Origin: Gemella haemolysans
Lineage (GTDB): Bacteria > Bacillota > Bacilli > Staphylococcales > Gemellaceae
DNA: 18,145 nt
Direction of reading: 5' to 3'
NCBI RefSeq assembly: GCF_901873445.1
Contig: NZ_CABFLN010000031.1
Coordinates: forward strand, 1 to 18,145
Shown here: piece after piece, positions 6,967 through 14,550 of the stretch
Layout: the number at the start of each line of letters is the position of its first letter
How positions within the stretch are numbered: position 1 is the first letter of the stretch
Made by a program: the position numbers and the translations under genes
Notes under the pieces: generated by a model
Databases searched by the model: none
Told to the model about the DNA's origin: nothing
The model's input: the letters and a program-made list of their open reading frames with translations, nothing else

Positions 6967-8247
6967 ATGAACAAAGAAATAACGAATAACGAATTTAATT
7001 CATTAAAAGAAGATGAGAAAAACAATATAATCAAGGCACTTCATGAGGCAGGAGAGCCTGATAAAATTATCGAACTGTTGAGTGCTGTTCCTTTAGAAAG
7101 CCTAAGCAACCTACTTCTTGGTCTGCTTGCCGCTTCCTATAATAATGTTGAATCCTATGATAAGGCAATGGAAATCATGGAGTTTATACCGGAGCAAGAA
7201 AGAGATGCAAAGTGGTATTACCGATATGGGTATTCACTCCTTTACACAGATTTTCAAATAGCTAGTGACCAAGAGGAAGAGGTACTTGCTATGTTTGATA
7301 AAGCCTGTGAAAAAAGCATGGATGATGAAGTAAAGAATTGGTGTGCAGAACAAATTTTTTACAATCCGAAGCTTGAAGAAACCGTACAGTCAAAAGAAGC
7401 ATCATTTCCGCATATATATGATTACTATATACATTCTGACTATGCTAACGAAGAAGGTTCTGCATCGGAAGAGGAAGCTGTAGGCTCATTTTGTGGAAGT
7501 GTTTTACTTTCAGAAGATTTATGGGATAAAGAAAAATTAATCAGCGATTTAAAAGCGGATTGGGAAATTGAACTATCAAAAGAAGATACGGAAGATGAAG
7601 ATACAATCTTTATTGATTTTGATAAATGTAGAATTGTAATCAGTAAATTCCCTGCACCTGTACCAAATGAAGAAGCTGAAATAAACGCAGAAAATAATTG
7701 GATGTGGGAAGAGGCTGTAGAGGTTACAAAGACTCATAAGGCTCACATTGTTGTAGCTATTTTGGGGGATGAAGAAGATTTAATATCAAGGGGCATACTT
7801 TATACGAAAATCATGGCTACTTGCTGCAAGCAAGAAAACGCCATTGGCGTATTCACATGTGGTGTAGTATTTGAGCCTAGTTATTATATGAAATCTGCTG
7901 AGATGATTAGAGATGGGGAGCTTCCAATTTTTACCTGGGTATGGTTTGGCTTATATAGGACTGAAAATGGGCTATCTACCTACACTTATGGAATGAAAGC
8001 TTTTGGAAAATTAGAGCTTGAAATCTTAGATGCCGATGAAGAAGCAGGAAAATTGCTATCTTTTATATCTTCAATTTCATCATATGTATTGCAAGATGAT
8101 GTGGAATTTAAGGATGGAGAAACAATAGGACTTTCTGAAGATGATATCCATCAAATCACATTGAGTAAAGGCGTTGCTCTTTCTGATCAGGACACACTAA
8201 AGATTTCTTATGAAAAGAAGAAAAAGAAGTCTTGGTGGAAGAGATAA
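6967..8247 (+). CDS. Helical-repeat plus DUF4261 protein, immunity-type
   Basis: The 426-residue product starts at ATG 6967, behind GAGAGG at 6951-6956; an ATG at 6943 is less well placed. Residues about 10-130 are helical, TPR-like repeats (DKAMEIMEFIPEQERDAKWY). Residues about 172-420 fit DUF4261: GSFCGSVLLSEDLW, a central THKAHIVVAIL strand, then ELPIFTWVWFGLYRTENG, STYTYGMKAFGK and DGETIGLSEDD. It ends in a Lys-rich tail, KKKKKSWWKR. DUF4261 genes are often found among immunity-type proteins of contact-dependent and polymorphic toxin loci. The next gene follows after 13 bases. The enzymatic role, if any, is unknown. Confidence 0.82.
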   Translation: MNKEITNNEFNSLKEDEKNNIIKALHEAGEPDKIIELLSAVPLESLSNLLLGLLAASYNNVESYDKAMEIMEFIPEQERDAKWYYRYGYSLLYTDFQIASDQEEEVLAMFDKACEKSMDDEVKNWCAEQIFYNPKLEETVQSKEASFPHIYDYYIHSDYANEEGSASEEEAVGSFCGSVLLSEDLWDKEKLISDLKADWEIELSKEDTEDEDTIFIDFDKCRIVISKFPAPVPNEEAEINAENNWMWEEAVEVTKTHKAHIVVAILGDEEDLISRGILYTKIMATCCKQENAIGVFTCGVVFEPSYYMKSAEMIRDGELPIFTWVWFGLYRTENGLSTYTYGMKAFGKLELEILDADEEAGKLLSFISSISSYVLQDDVEFKDGETIGLSEDDIHQITLSKGVALSDQDTLKISYEKKKKKSWWKR

Positions 8248-8260
8248 GGAGAAATTTACT

Positions 8261-9694
8261 ATGAAAACAGAGCTTATTTATAACAAAGAAAACAGAGAAG
8301 AATTTTTTGCAAAAATTGAGGAACTAACAGAGAAAGATAAACATACAGAATGTATCAATGCGTTAGAGAGTATTCCGTTTGAAGAAAGAGATTATGAAAT
8401 CTCTTATCATCTTGCTCGTGCATTACAAAATTTTGCTATTGTAGGGGACGATGACGAGGGAACAGAATACAAAATAGGATATGAATTTTTATTAAAGTCA
8501 TTGGAAATCCTTGAGTCTGTTAGAGCAGAAGGCATAAATAGACCAGAGTGGAATATGCGTATGGCGTATGGCTATCAATATTTATTTCGCGAAGAAGAAA
8601 AAGCAATTCCCTATGCGCAGCGTTGGGCAGAGTTAGACCCGGATGATAAAGTTGCACTGGAAGTCATAAAAGAGTGCCAAGAGAAAATTGAAAAAAGAAA
8701 GAAAATCCGCGAAAAATGTGCTGAAATAGAGGGCGTGGTAAAAGAAGGATTTGAAGCAATTCTTAAAGAGCATGGTATAGAAAATAATGATGATTATAAT
8801 AGTGCAAGCGAGGAAGAATTTGAAGCCATCTTTGAAAAGATAACAAAGGTTAAAGAAAAATATGATTTAAATGATGACTATATAGAAGGACTTTTATATG
8901 AAATTTTAGCAGGAGATGAGGATGATGGTGAAATCATAGAGGACTGGGGAGCATATCTTTGTAGATGGTTTGATGAACAACTGGCAAGTGTTAGAGTGAA
9001 TTTAGGCTTAGCCCTGCTTGAGTTTGACCCACAGGTGAAATATACGAAAAGAATACAACTCTCTGTCATGCTAAAAAATCCTGATGAAAATGGTCTTCCA
9101 ACTAAGGAAGAAGAGGAAACTTTATACCAAATCGAAGATTTGCTTGAAAGCATCATCAAAGAAAAAGAAGGCATATTGGCAGGTTTCTTAAGATGGGACA
9201 AGAGACTTAGCGTTTTTGCTTATGTAGAAGATGAAAAAGGTTATGAAGAAGCATTTGCATTTGCCCTAAAAGAACAATTCCCGGATTATGAATATCAGTT
9301 CTGGGTGGATGAAGATGAAGAGTGGGAGACATATTTTAATGCTCTTTATCCTGACAAATATAACTATCAAGGTATTTTGAATAATAGACTGATTTACCAA
9401 ATACAAATGGATGGAGATACTATGGTGCCTAGAGTTCTGGAACATTGCCTTTACTTTAAGACCAAAGAAAAAAGAAAAGAATTTTTGGAGAAAGTGGAAA
9501 CTGAAGGATTTAGACGGATTGATGAACGTGCAGATGAGGTTGTAGACGAGATAAACGAGTATCCATATCAAATTGTTGTTGGCAGAGGAGATGACTTTCG
9601 CAATGCAAATAGCGTAACTTGGTATTTGATGGAGTCAGCCGAAGAACTAGAGGGATATTATGACGGCTGGGGCTGTGTTACAGTGAAAGAATAG
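8261..9694 (+). CDS. Helical repeats + DUF695 + RraB-like protein
   Basis: The 477-residue product starts at ATG 8261 with AAGGAG at 8246-8251; an upstream ATG at 8210 lies inside the previous gene and is unlikely. Residues 1-145 are TPR-like and related in style to the preceding protein. Residues about 228-370 fit DUF695 (WGAYLCRWFDEQLASVRVNL and the FWVDEDEEWETYFNALYPDK region). Residues about 380-477 fit the RraB fold (RNase E inhibitor family) with LYFKTKEKRKEFLEKV and VTWYLMESAEELEGYYDGWG. DUF695-RraB combinations are known in immunity-type gene clusters. An RraB-like domain may bind an RNase toxin, but that is inference. The stop overlaps the RBS of the SUFU gene. Confidence 0.85.
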   Translation: MKTELIYNKENREEFFAKIEELTEKDKHTECINALESIPFEERDYEISYHLARALQNFAIVGDDDEGTEYKIGYEFLLKSLEILESVRAEGINRPEWNMRMAYGYQYLFREEEKAIPYAQRWAELDPDDKVALEVIKECQEKIEKRKKIREKCAEIEGVVKEGFEAILKEHGIENNDDYNSASEEEFEAIFEKITKVKEKYDLNDDYIEGLLYEILAGDEDDGEIIEDWGAYLCRWFDEQLASVRVNLGLALLEFDPQVKYTKRIQLSVMLKNPDENGLPTKEEEETLYQIEDLLESIIKEKEGILAGFLRWDKRLSVFAYVEDEKGYEEAFAFALKEQFPDYEYQFWVDEDEEWETYFNALYPDKYNYQGILNNRLIYQIQMDGDTMVPRVLEHCLYFKTKEKRKEFLEKVETEGFRRIDERADEVVDEINEYPYQIVVGRGDDFRNANSVTWYLMESAEELEGYYDGWGCVTVKE

Positions 9695-9705
9695 GAGTAT
9701 GAATT

Positions 9706-10403
9706 ATGGCATTATTTGACAAGCTAAGAAATAAAGGTAATAAAAAATAACAAAAGAAGAATTTATTAAAAGAGTAAGAGAAGATGAAGACTATGCACCA
9801 GGTTGGGAAGCAATCGAAGGAGCGTTAAAAGCCATTTACAAAGATCAAGAACCTGCGCACTTTGCCACACTCCTTACAAGTAGAGCGATTTTTGGTGGTG
9901 ATGAATATTTAGATGGATATTCAATATATGATTCTTCTAACGGTTATAAACACATTGTCACATTTGGTATGACAGAACTTTATGGGAATGAGGGAGCATT
10001 TGGTGGCGAATGGAACAGGTGGGGCTATGAGATGACGATCAAACTTAAAGCTGATAACGATGATTGTATGTGGGCGATGGATATGTTAGGCAACTTGGCT
10101 AGATACACTTATTCATCTGAAAGATTTTTTGAACCCTATCAATATATACAAGGTGACGGTAGTTCGATTTGCAAGGATAAAGATTCAAAAATTACCGCTC
10201 TGTTCATTGTGAATGATACTGAGTTAAACACAATAGATACGGTTTACGGAAAAACAGATTTTTTACAAATTGTTGGAATAACGGAAAATGATTTACAAAA
10301 GCTAAAAGAAGATAGTGATAATGCATTAAGACTATACGAATTGATTAAGCAAGATAATCCGTATTTTGTAACAGATTTGAATAGTAAAAAATCGTATCTT
10401 TAG
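9706..10403 (+). pseudogene. SUFU-family immunity protein, frameshifted in an A run
   Basis: ATG 9706 follows AGGAG at 9694-9697 and reads MALFDKLRNKGNKK, then stops at TAA 9748. One more A in the run 9742-9747 would give ITKEEFIKRVREDEDYAPGW followed by EAIEGALKAIYKDQEPAHFA and an open frame to 10403, restoring a 232-residue protein. The rest matches suppressor-of-fused proteins: VTFGMTELYGNEGAFGGEWN, GYEMTIKLK, MLGNLARYTYSSERFF and DFLQIVGITENDLQ. Bacterial SUFU proteins are a recognised immunity family in polymorphic toxin systems. An internal ATG at 9969 would give only the last 144 residues and lacks an RBS. The frameshift could be decay, slippage-based switching or a sequencing error. 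Confidence 0.88.
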
Positions 10404-10430
10404 AATTTAAGATGAGAAAGAACATATCGT

Positions 10431-10670
10431 ATGGAAAATATATTTGAATTTTTAAGATCGCATTTTGAGTATGTGCTAATAGCCGGAGGACTTTTGTTCT
10501 TGATAGGGGCAATTTTAGATTGGAAATGGGTTTATAGAGCAACAGGTGGAGATAAGGCTCGTCATGCTTTTATTTTTGAAGTGTGGAGAGAAAAAGGTTA
10601 TAGAGTTTTTATTGGAATCTGTGGACTAGGATTAGTTATTTGCGGTCTTGTGTTTTTGGTGCTGAGATAG
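10431..10670 (+). CDS. Small two-helix membrane protein, Imm17-like
   Basis: A 79-residue protein with hydrophobic helices at about 15-29 (VLIAGGLLFLIGAIL) and 58-79 (VFIGICGLGLVICGLVFLVL), joined by a basic loop. The DWKWVYRATGG segment after helix 1 is the pattern I associate with Imm17, predicted membrane immunity proteins. It starts 28 bases after the SUFU stop and is followed by the next gene after 12 bases, so it is part of the array. A membrane location would suit protection against a membrane-acting or imported toxin. The family match is from memory of the pattern. Confidence 0.72.
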   Translation: MENIFEFLRSHFEYVLIAGGLLFLIGAILDWKWVYRATGGDKARHAFIFEVWREKGYRVFIGICGLGLVICGLVFLVLR

Positions 10671-10682
10671 AAAGATAAGGTT

Positions 10683-11108
10683 ATGAGTATAGAATTAAAA
10701 AGAAATAGAAAAAGCAATATACCTTATAGTTTACATGATAGCCGTATTATAAATATCGAGTATAAAAAAGGGTTGTTAAGATTGAAGCTGGATAAGATAT
10801 TTCAATACACAGAAGAAGCGGAGCTTATTTATTCGGGTGAGATTGAGTTTACAGAATGCGATATTGACGATTGTAATGTACTCATTTTTGATAAAACAGT
10901 GTATGAAGGCAGTTTTGCAGGAAAGGCTATGAGTTTAGCCGATTACATGAAACAGTATTCAAATGCTGAATTTGAAATTTTGACTGAAGGATATAGCGAA
11001 TGTTCTACGATATATTCAGGATGGATTTGGCAAGAAGACAAAGAGCCAGTAAGTGGAATCCTTAACATATATAATACAGGAAAAATAATATATAGAATTA
11101 ACACATAA
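10683..11108 (+). CDS. Unknown small protein in the immunity array
   Basis: A 141-residue acidic protein with no family I can name. It has an LHDSRIINIEYKKGLLRLKL strand-rich start, then EIEFTECDIDDCNVLIFDK and a C-terminal GWIWQEDKEPVSGILNIYNT. This suggests a mostly beta structure. There is no signal peptide or membrane segment. AAGG at 10677-10680 precedes the ATG, and the gene follows the Imm17-like gene after 12 bases. The size and context fit an immunity protein, which is inference by association only. Confidence 0.7.
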   Translation: MSIELKRNRKSNIPYSLHDSRIINIEYKKGLLRLKLDKIFQYTEEAELIYSGEIEFTECDIDDCNVLIFDKTVYEGSFAGKAMSLADYMKQYSNAEFEILTEGYSECSTIYSGWIWQEDKEPVSGILNIYNTGKIIYRINT

Positions 11109-11156
11109 ATCTAGGTGATTAGTACTATCATATATGAATTTGTAGGAGAATGAATC

Positions 11157-11441
11157 ATGAATAAAGCAGATAAGAAAAAACTTATGGATGAATATAAAAT
11201 GCTGCAGGAAAAAGAATTTGAATCTAGCTTACCAATGGAAAGAAAACTATTTTATGAGTTATTTGATTTCCTGAATGATAAATCGGAAACCATAGAGTGC
11301 AAGCATGATTTTTCTTTAACTAAAGAGTTTTTGAAAGACAAAAATATAGAAGCCCAAAAGGTATTAGACTTTTTAGAGGAAAATGGAGCCGGTTGCGACT
11401 GTGAAGTAATCTTTAATGTGGAAGAAAAGTTTGAAGAATAA
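11157..11441 (+). CDS. DUF2695-like small protein
   Basis: A 94-residue protein. The C-terminal half shows the DUF2695 pattern: LFDFLNDK, then CKHDFSLTKEFLKDKNIEAQ and VLDFLEENGAGCDCEVIFNV. The C-x(n)-H and CDCE residues could bind a metal. The start is supported by AGGAG at 11143-11147. DUF2695 genes are frequent neighbours of SMI1, SUFU and DUF1877 genes in immunity-type clusters, and they are found so here. No biochemical function is known to me. Confidence 0.8.
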   Translation: MNKADKKKLMDEYKMLQEKEFESSLPMERKLFYELFDFLNDKSETIECKHDFSLTKEFLKDKNIEAQKVLDFLEENGAGCDCEVIFNVEEKFEE

Positions 11442-11486
11442 ACATACAGAATGTTTTAGATTATAAATATAAATTTAGAGGACTTA

Positions 11487-11681
11487 ATGAAAAATAACAT
11501 GATGGATTTGGATGAATGGAGAATTAATAATCTTAAACAAATTTTGTTTGAACTTAAGCGATTAGAAAAAAATCCTACACATGTACTTTCTTATCCAAGA
11601 TATATAATTGACCAATGGGAGTTTGATAATCCACTAATTGTTAAGCTTTTAGAATATGCAGAAGATATAGAAAGAATGTAA
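11487..11681 (+). CDS. Small hypothetical protein
   Basis: A 64-residue protein preceded by AGAGGA, reading MDLDEWRINNLKQILFELKR at residues 6-25 and ending EYAEDIERM. It is predicted to be mostly helical. I do not recognise a family. It may be the remaining part of a longer immunity gene or a complete small partner. It sits 45 bases after the DUF2695 gene and 69 bases before the next start. Confidence 0.55.
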   Translation: MKNNMMDLDEWRINNLKQILFELKRLEKNPTHVLSYPRYIIDQWEFDNPLIVKLLEYAEDIERM

Positions 11682-11750
11682 TCTCATCGCAAATAAATCC
11701 CAGATTGTCGAGCTGGAAAATTGAAATTTTGAAAGGTGGAGGGCTTATTG

Positions 11751-12884
11751 ATGGACGAAATAAAAGTTTATTGGTATAGGCTCAAAACAGAGTATGAAAA
11801 TAGATATAAAGAAGCATTTTTGAAGGATTTTGAGAAATCAAAAACATATCTGGAAAAAATGGAAAGCTATCTATTGGAAAGACTGGAAGATAATCCATCA
11901 GATGTTGATGTAGTATGTACTTTAGCTTCAGTAAGGTTAGAGCTTAGATATAGCGAAAGTGATTGTGTTAATTTATTAAAGGATTTTTTAGACAGCTTTG
12001 GCTGTAAATTGGATAATGCCCATAAAGCAAGGGTTTATATAAACATAGGGTTTTATGAAGATTATTCTAAAGAAGCATTAGAGTTTCTGAGTAAAGATTA
12101 TGAGCTTAAATCACCTTATATAGAAACATATACCGGACTTGGTCTTTACTATTTTGATGAATTTCAGGGATGTAAACTAAGTAAAGATGATTTTTATAAT
12201 ACGCAAAAAAATATATCCTTAAGCAAAAAATACTTTGAAATAGCCAAAGATATAGATAAAAGTTATAAACCTGCTTTCAACTACGCAGTATGCTTATTTG
12301 AACTAAAAGAATATGAACAAGCTGAAGCAATATTTTTGGACTTATTAAAAAAATATCCTAATCGAATGAGGCTTATGCTGGCTATTTCTTATTGTGAAGC
12401 ATATCTTGGGGATAAAGAAAAGTCCATTTATTATTTAAAGCAGGTTAAGGATGGTCAAGATGATAACTATTCTTTAAATACTGATGACATTGCTGATTAT
12501 GAGATTTTTAATGTTTATTATGTACTTGAAGAATACGATGAGTATTTAGCTTTTTTTGATAAAGTGATTTCAGATTATTATACGGTTGATTGGGAACATT
12601 ATTATTATGTTTTGTGGCTAAAAAATGAAAAAGAAAAGTTTTACAAACTTGAGGAACATAATAGAACATATTTAGAACAGGCTTTAAAGGATGCAATAGC
12701 ATATGATGACTATGACAGTGAAGAAGAAAAGCAAGAAATAATATCTGACTGTGAAAAAGACAAAAAAGAATATAAAGATATGATATCTCGCATAAAAAAA
12801 GGAGAATCTAAACCAGATTTGCGTTTAGAACTATATCCTGAGTTTTCGTGCTTTTTGATTGATTGCGTAAGACATCAATTTTAG
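11751..12884 (+). CDS. Helical-repeat (TPR-like) protein of the immunity array
   Basis: The 377-residue protein is taken to start at ATG 11751, seven bases after GGTGGAGGG (11735-11743). An in-frame GTG at 11736 lies inside that RBS. It consists of helical repeats: LASVRLELRYSES, ARVYINIGFYEDYSKEAL, YFEIAKDIDKSYKPAFNYAV and EYEQAEAIFLDLLKKYP read as TPR units. It is acidic near the C-terminus (DDYDSEEEKQE), then ends DLRLELYPEFSCFLIDCVRH. No catalytic motif is seen. Such repeat proteins in this setting may act as binding or immunity factors. Unlike the two genes at 6967 and 8261 it has no recognisable second domain. Confidence 0.75.
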   Translation: MDEIKVYWYRLKTEYENRYKEAFLKDFEKSKTYLEKMESYLLERLEDNPSDVDVVCTLASVRLELRYSESDCVNLLKDFLDSFGCKLDNAHKARVYINIGFYEDYSKEALEFLSKDYELKSPYIETYTGLGLYYFDEFQGCKLSKDDFYNTQKNISLSKKYFEIAKDIDKSYKPAFNYAVCLFELKEYEQAEAIFLDLLKKYPNRMRLMLAISYCEAYLGDKEKSIYYLKQVKDGQDDNYSLNTDDIADYEIFNVYYVLEEYDEYLAFFDKVISDYYTVDWEHYYYVLWLKNEKEKFYKLEEHNRTYLEQALKDAIAYDDYDSEEEKQEIISDCEKDKKEYKDMISRIKKGESKPDLRLELYPEFSCFLIDCVRHQF

Positions 12885-12900
12885 TTTAATAAATAGGAAA

Positions 12901-13005
12901 TTGAATTTGAAGAAGCTGTCTGATGAAGAAAAGAAGTGGCTGAAAAAGATTGCACAGAAGTCGGACTTGCTAAAAAAGCCAAATCCCCAGCGGGGGAGGA
13001 AGTAA
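12901..13005 (+). CDS. Possible short ORF or fossil
   Basis: A 34-codon open frame from TTG 12901 reads LNLKKLSDEEKKWLKKIAQK then SDLLKKPNPQRGRK. AGGAAA lies just upstream. The Lys-rich ending is coding-like, and it may be the C-terminal scrap of a lost toxin or nuclease gene situated before the DUF1877 gene. I cannot tell whether it is translated. Confidence 0.3.
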   Translation: MNLKKLSDEEKKWLKKIAQKSDLLKKPNPQRGRK

Positions 13006-13039
13006 GAGAACAATACAGTAAAATATGGAGGAAAAATAA

Positions 13040-13531
13040 ATGGGAATGATTGCAAATTATCAGTCAACTACTGATATTGAATTAGAAAAATTTATGTGTC
13101 TTGATGATGTGGAAGAAGCACAGGAAAATGAGAACTTAGAAATTTGTGATATAGATAAAACGTGGGACGCACTTCATTTTTTGCTGACAGGAAAATCTGC
13201 CCTCGAACCGATTGAAGATAATTTAATCAGCGAAGCGATTGTAGGACAGTTTAATATTTCTGGGGAAGAAATTGAAGAATTTATATCTGGAACGAAAAGT
13301 GATAGAGTGAAAGAAATTGCAAAAGCGTTGCATGAACTTGATTTTGAAATATATATTGATAAATTTGATATGAGTGCATTTCGCCAAAACGATATTTACC
13401 CTGATATTTGGGAATATGAAGAAGAAGCTGACGAAATTAAAGATGAGTTAAGAATCTCATTTGAAAGTTTGAAAAAATTTTATGAGAAAATGGTAGCACA
13501 AGAGAGCGCCGTTTTAGTTTCAATCTATTAA
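13040..13531 (+). CDS. DUF1877 (YfbM-like) immunity-type protein
   Basis: A 163-residue protein that fits DUF1877 in length and layout. It starts MGMIANYQ, then DIDKTWDALHFLLTGKSALE (family pattern DKxWDxLHFLLTG) and SEAIVGQFNISGEEIEEFIS, and has a DIYPDIWEYEEEADEIK segment where YfbM proteins have their ExYPxxW motif. GGAGG at 13027-13031 fixes the start. DUF1877 is one of the immunity families described in polymorphic toxin loci. There is no toxin beside it, only the short fossil-like frame at 12901. Confidence 0.88.
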   Translation: MGMIANYQSTTDIELEKFMCLDDVEEAQENENLEICDIDKTWDALHFLLTGKSALEPIEDNLISEAIVGQFNISGEEIEEFISGTKSDRVKEIAKALHELDFEIYIDKFDMSAFRQNDIYPDIWEYEEEADEIKDELRISFESLKKFYEKMVAQESAVLVSIY

Positions 13532-13550
13532 CTGTACAATTTCAACTGTT

Positions 13551-13584
13551 GCGGGAATAGCAAAGCCCTAAAATGGCTTCCCGC
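13551..13584 (+). other. Hairpin between the DUF1877 and SMI1 genes
   Basis: GCGGGAA at 13551-13557 pairs with TTCCCGC at 13578-13584, with AAGCC/GGCTT able to pair inside. No T run follows, so it is a weak terminator at best and may be an RNA-stabilising or recombination-related structure. Confidence 0.4.
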
Positions 13585-13626
13585 CCATTTCAAAATTTAG
13601 AAAAATTGTGTAGGGAGGGAGTTACA

Positions 13627-14175
13627 ATGTTTGAAAATAGTGATTTAAATGATTTTTGGAATAGTCATGAATACTATACCAAAAACTATGTAGAAGAACC
13701 ATTAACTGATGAAATAATAGTATTTTATGAAAATAAATTAGGGTTTAAATTGCCTAAGTCTTATATTCAACTTATGAAAATACAAAATGGTGGTGCTCCC
13801 AAAAAAGAATACTGGTTTAATGAATATACTAAAAAAGAAGAAGTGGATATAATTGGGATTGATGGATTTTTTGGAATAGGGGGTAACAAGCACAACTCTT
13901 TATTTGGAAAATTTGGAAATGAATTTTGGTTTAATGAATGGGAATATCCACGAGATATAGGAATTATTATTGCAGATACAGAATCTGGTGGACATGATAT
14001 GATTTATTTAGATTATCGTGAATGTGGAAAAGATGGAGAACCCAAAGTATCCGTTTGTTTTCAAGAATATGATTACGAAATTCAAGTACTTGCAAATAAT
14101 TTTGAAAAGTTTATAGAAATGCTTATATCATTAGAAGAACTTGAAGAAAAGGCAACCTGTCGGAAATTCCGATAA
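13627..14175 (+). CDS. SMI1/KNR4 family immunity-type protein
   Basis: The 182-residue product is taken to start at ATG 13627, six bases after AGGGAGGGAG. An upstream ATG at 13573 sits in the hairpin and would place the RBS inside the gene. The SMI1/KNR4 fold shows as PLTDEIIVFYENKLGFKLPK, SYIQLMKIQNGGAP, the IIGIDGFFGIGGNKHNSL segment, then PRDIGIIIADTESGGHDMIY and LDYRECGKDGEPKVSVCFQE. SMI1/KNR4 is the commonest immunity superfamily in bacterial polymorphic toxin loci. The C-terminal EKATCRKFR departs from the usual ending. An overlapping frame reads NSDKFTPKEIKKK to a stop, suggesting the gene end is fused to other coding debris. Confidence 0.9.
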   Translation: MFENSDLNDFWNSHEYYTKNYVEEPLTDEIIVFYENKLGFKLPKSYIQLMKIQNGGAPKKEYWFNEYTKKEEVDIIGIDGFFGIGGNKHNSLFGKFGNEFWFNEWEYPRDIGIIIADTESGGHDMIYLDYRECGKDGEPKVSVCFQEYDYEIQVLANNFEKFIEMLISLEELEEKATCRKFR

Positions 14176-14242
14176 GTTCACACCGAAGGAAATTAAGAAG
14201 AAATAAAGGTGTTAGTAAATCCCCGTTCCCAACCCAGCTTAA

Positions 14243-14279
14243 ACCTTTTAACGATAGCTTTATCTTATCATTAAAAGGT
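14243..14279. repeat. Inverted repeat before the rlmD-like fossil
   Basis: ACCTTTTAACGATA at 14243-14256 and TATCATTAAAAGGT at 14266-14279 pair with one mismatch. Read on either strand the right arm resembles the TATCGTTAAAAGGT loop of the rlmD terminators at 3478 and 5657. It may be a rearranged terminator copy created during insertion. Confidence 0.55.
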
Positions 14280-14340
14280 ATACTTGATAAGTTTCCGCGA
14301 ACGGACACTATGACTTGTTATTCATCCTGTTTTTACGGGT

Positions 14341-14550
14341 CATGTTGAGACGGTTGTGTTACTTTCCAAACTTGATTCAAAAAGGCACATTAGTGTGGAG
14401 CTTCCGCTTGACGAGATGGATATTACCTGTGATGAGAGTAAAGCTACCTATGAATAAAATTAAAATTATGTTATGGAAAAGTTTAGGTGTAATGTTTAGA
14501 CACTTTATATTGCACATGTGAAGAGAAAGTATGGTTTAGAGGTTAGGGAA
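14341..14550 (+). pseudogene. Fossil of an RlmD C-terminus with clostridial-type extension
   Basis: From 14341 the frame reads HVETVVLLSKLDSKRHISVE then LPLDEMDITCDESKATYE and TAA at 14455. FTG just upstream also fits the RlmD ending FTGHVE. After a frame change the text continues KNYVMEKFRCNV, a stop, and TLYIAHVKRKYGLEVREM up to the HNH start. This is the C-terminal extension found on many clostridial RlmD-like proteins. It is non-functional here and marks the left end of module 3. It differs from the resident rlmD end, so it came from another source. Confidence 0.85.

Larger units (their letters stand above)
5591..14340 (+). mobile_element. Module 2: older insertion carrying the immunity-gene array
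   Basis: This stretch lies between two rlmD-3'-like sequences (5591 and 14341). It opens with the same attachment leader and recombinase start as module 1, but the recombinase is truncated. It then carries decayed regulators and about ten cargo genes, all on the + strand. It may be a composite of several insertions or deletions, so its unity as one element is inferred. Confidence 0.4.

Noticed and set aside
8210..8260. Upstream ATG for the DUF695-RraB gene
   Set aside because: It lies within the end of the DUF4261 gene, its Lys-rich codons come from that gene, and a strong AAGGAG precedes ATG 8261.
8878..9571. Two minus-strand ORFs opposite the DUF695-RraB gene
   Set aside because: They are Ser/Phe-rich shadows of acidic codons, with no family similarity.
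9969..10403. A 144-residue gene starting at ATG 9969
   Set aside because: It is the internal part of the SUFU gene; similarity continues upstream to 9750 and there is no RBS at 9969.
14123..14308. Minus-strand 61-codon ORF over the inverted repeat
   Set aside because: It arises from the repeat and fossil region and has no coding character or RBS that I can see.
14315..14521. Plus-strand 68-codon ORF
   Set aside because: It reads the RlmD fossil out of frame; the meaningful frame is HVETVVLLSK from 14341.
14518..14550. GTG start for the HNH gene
   Set aside because: The added residues are the tail of the RlmD fossil, and ATG 14551 has a better-placed RBS.
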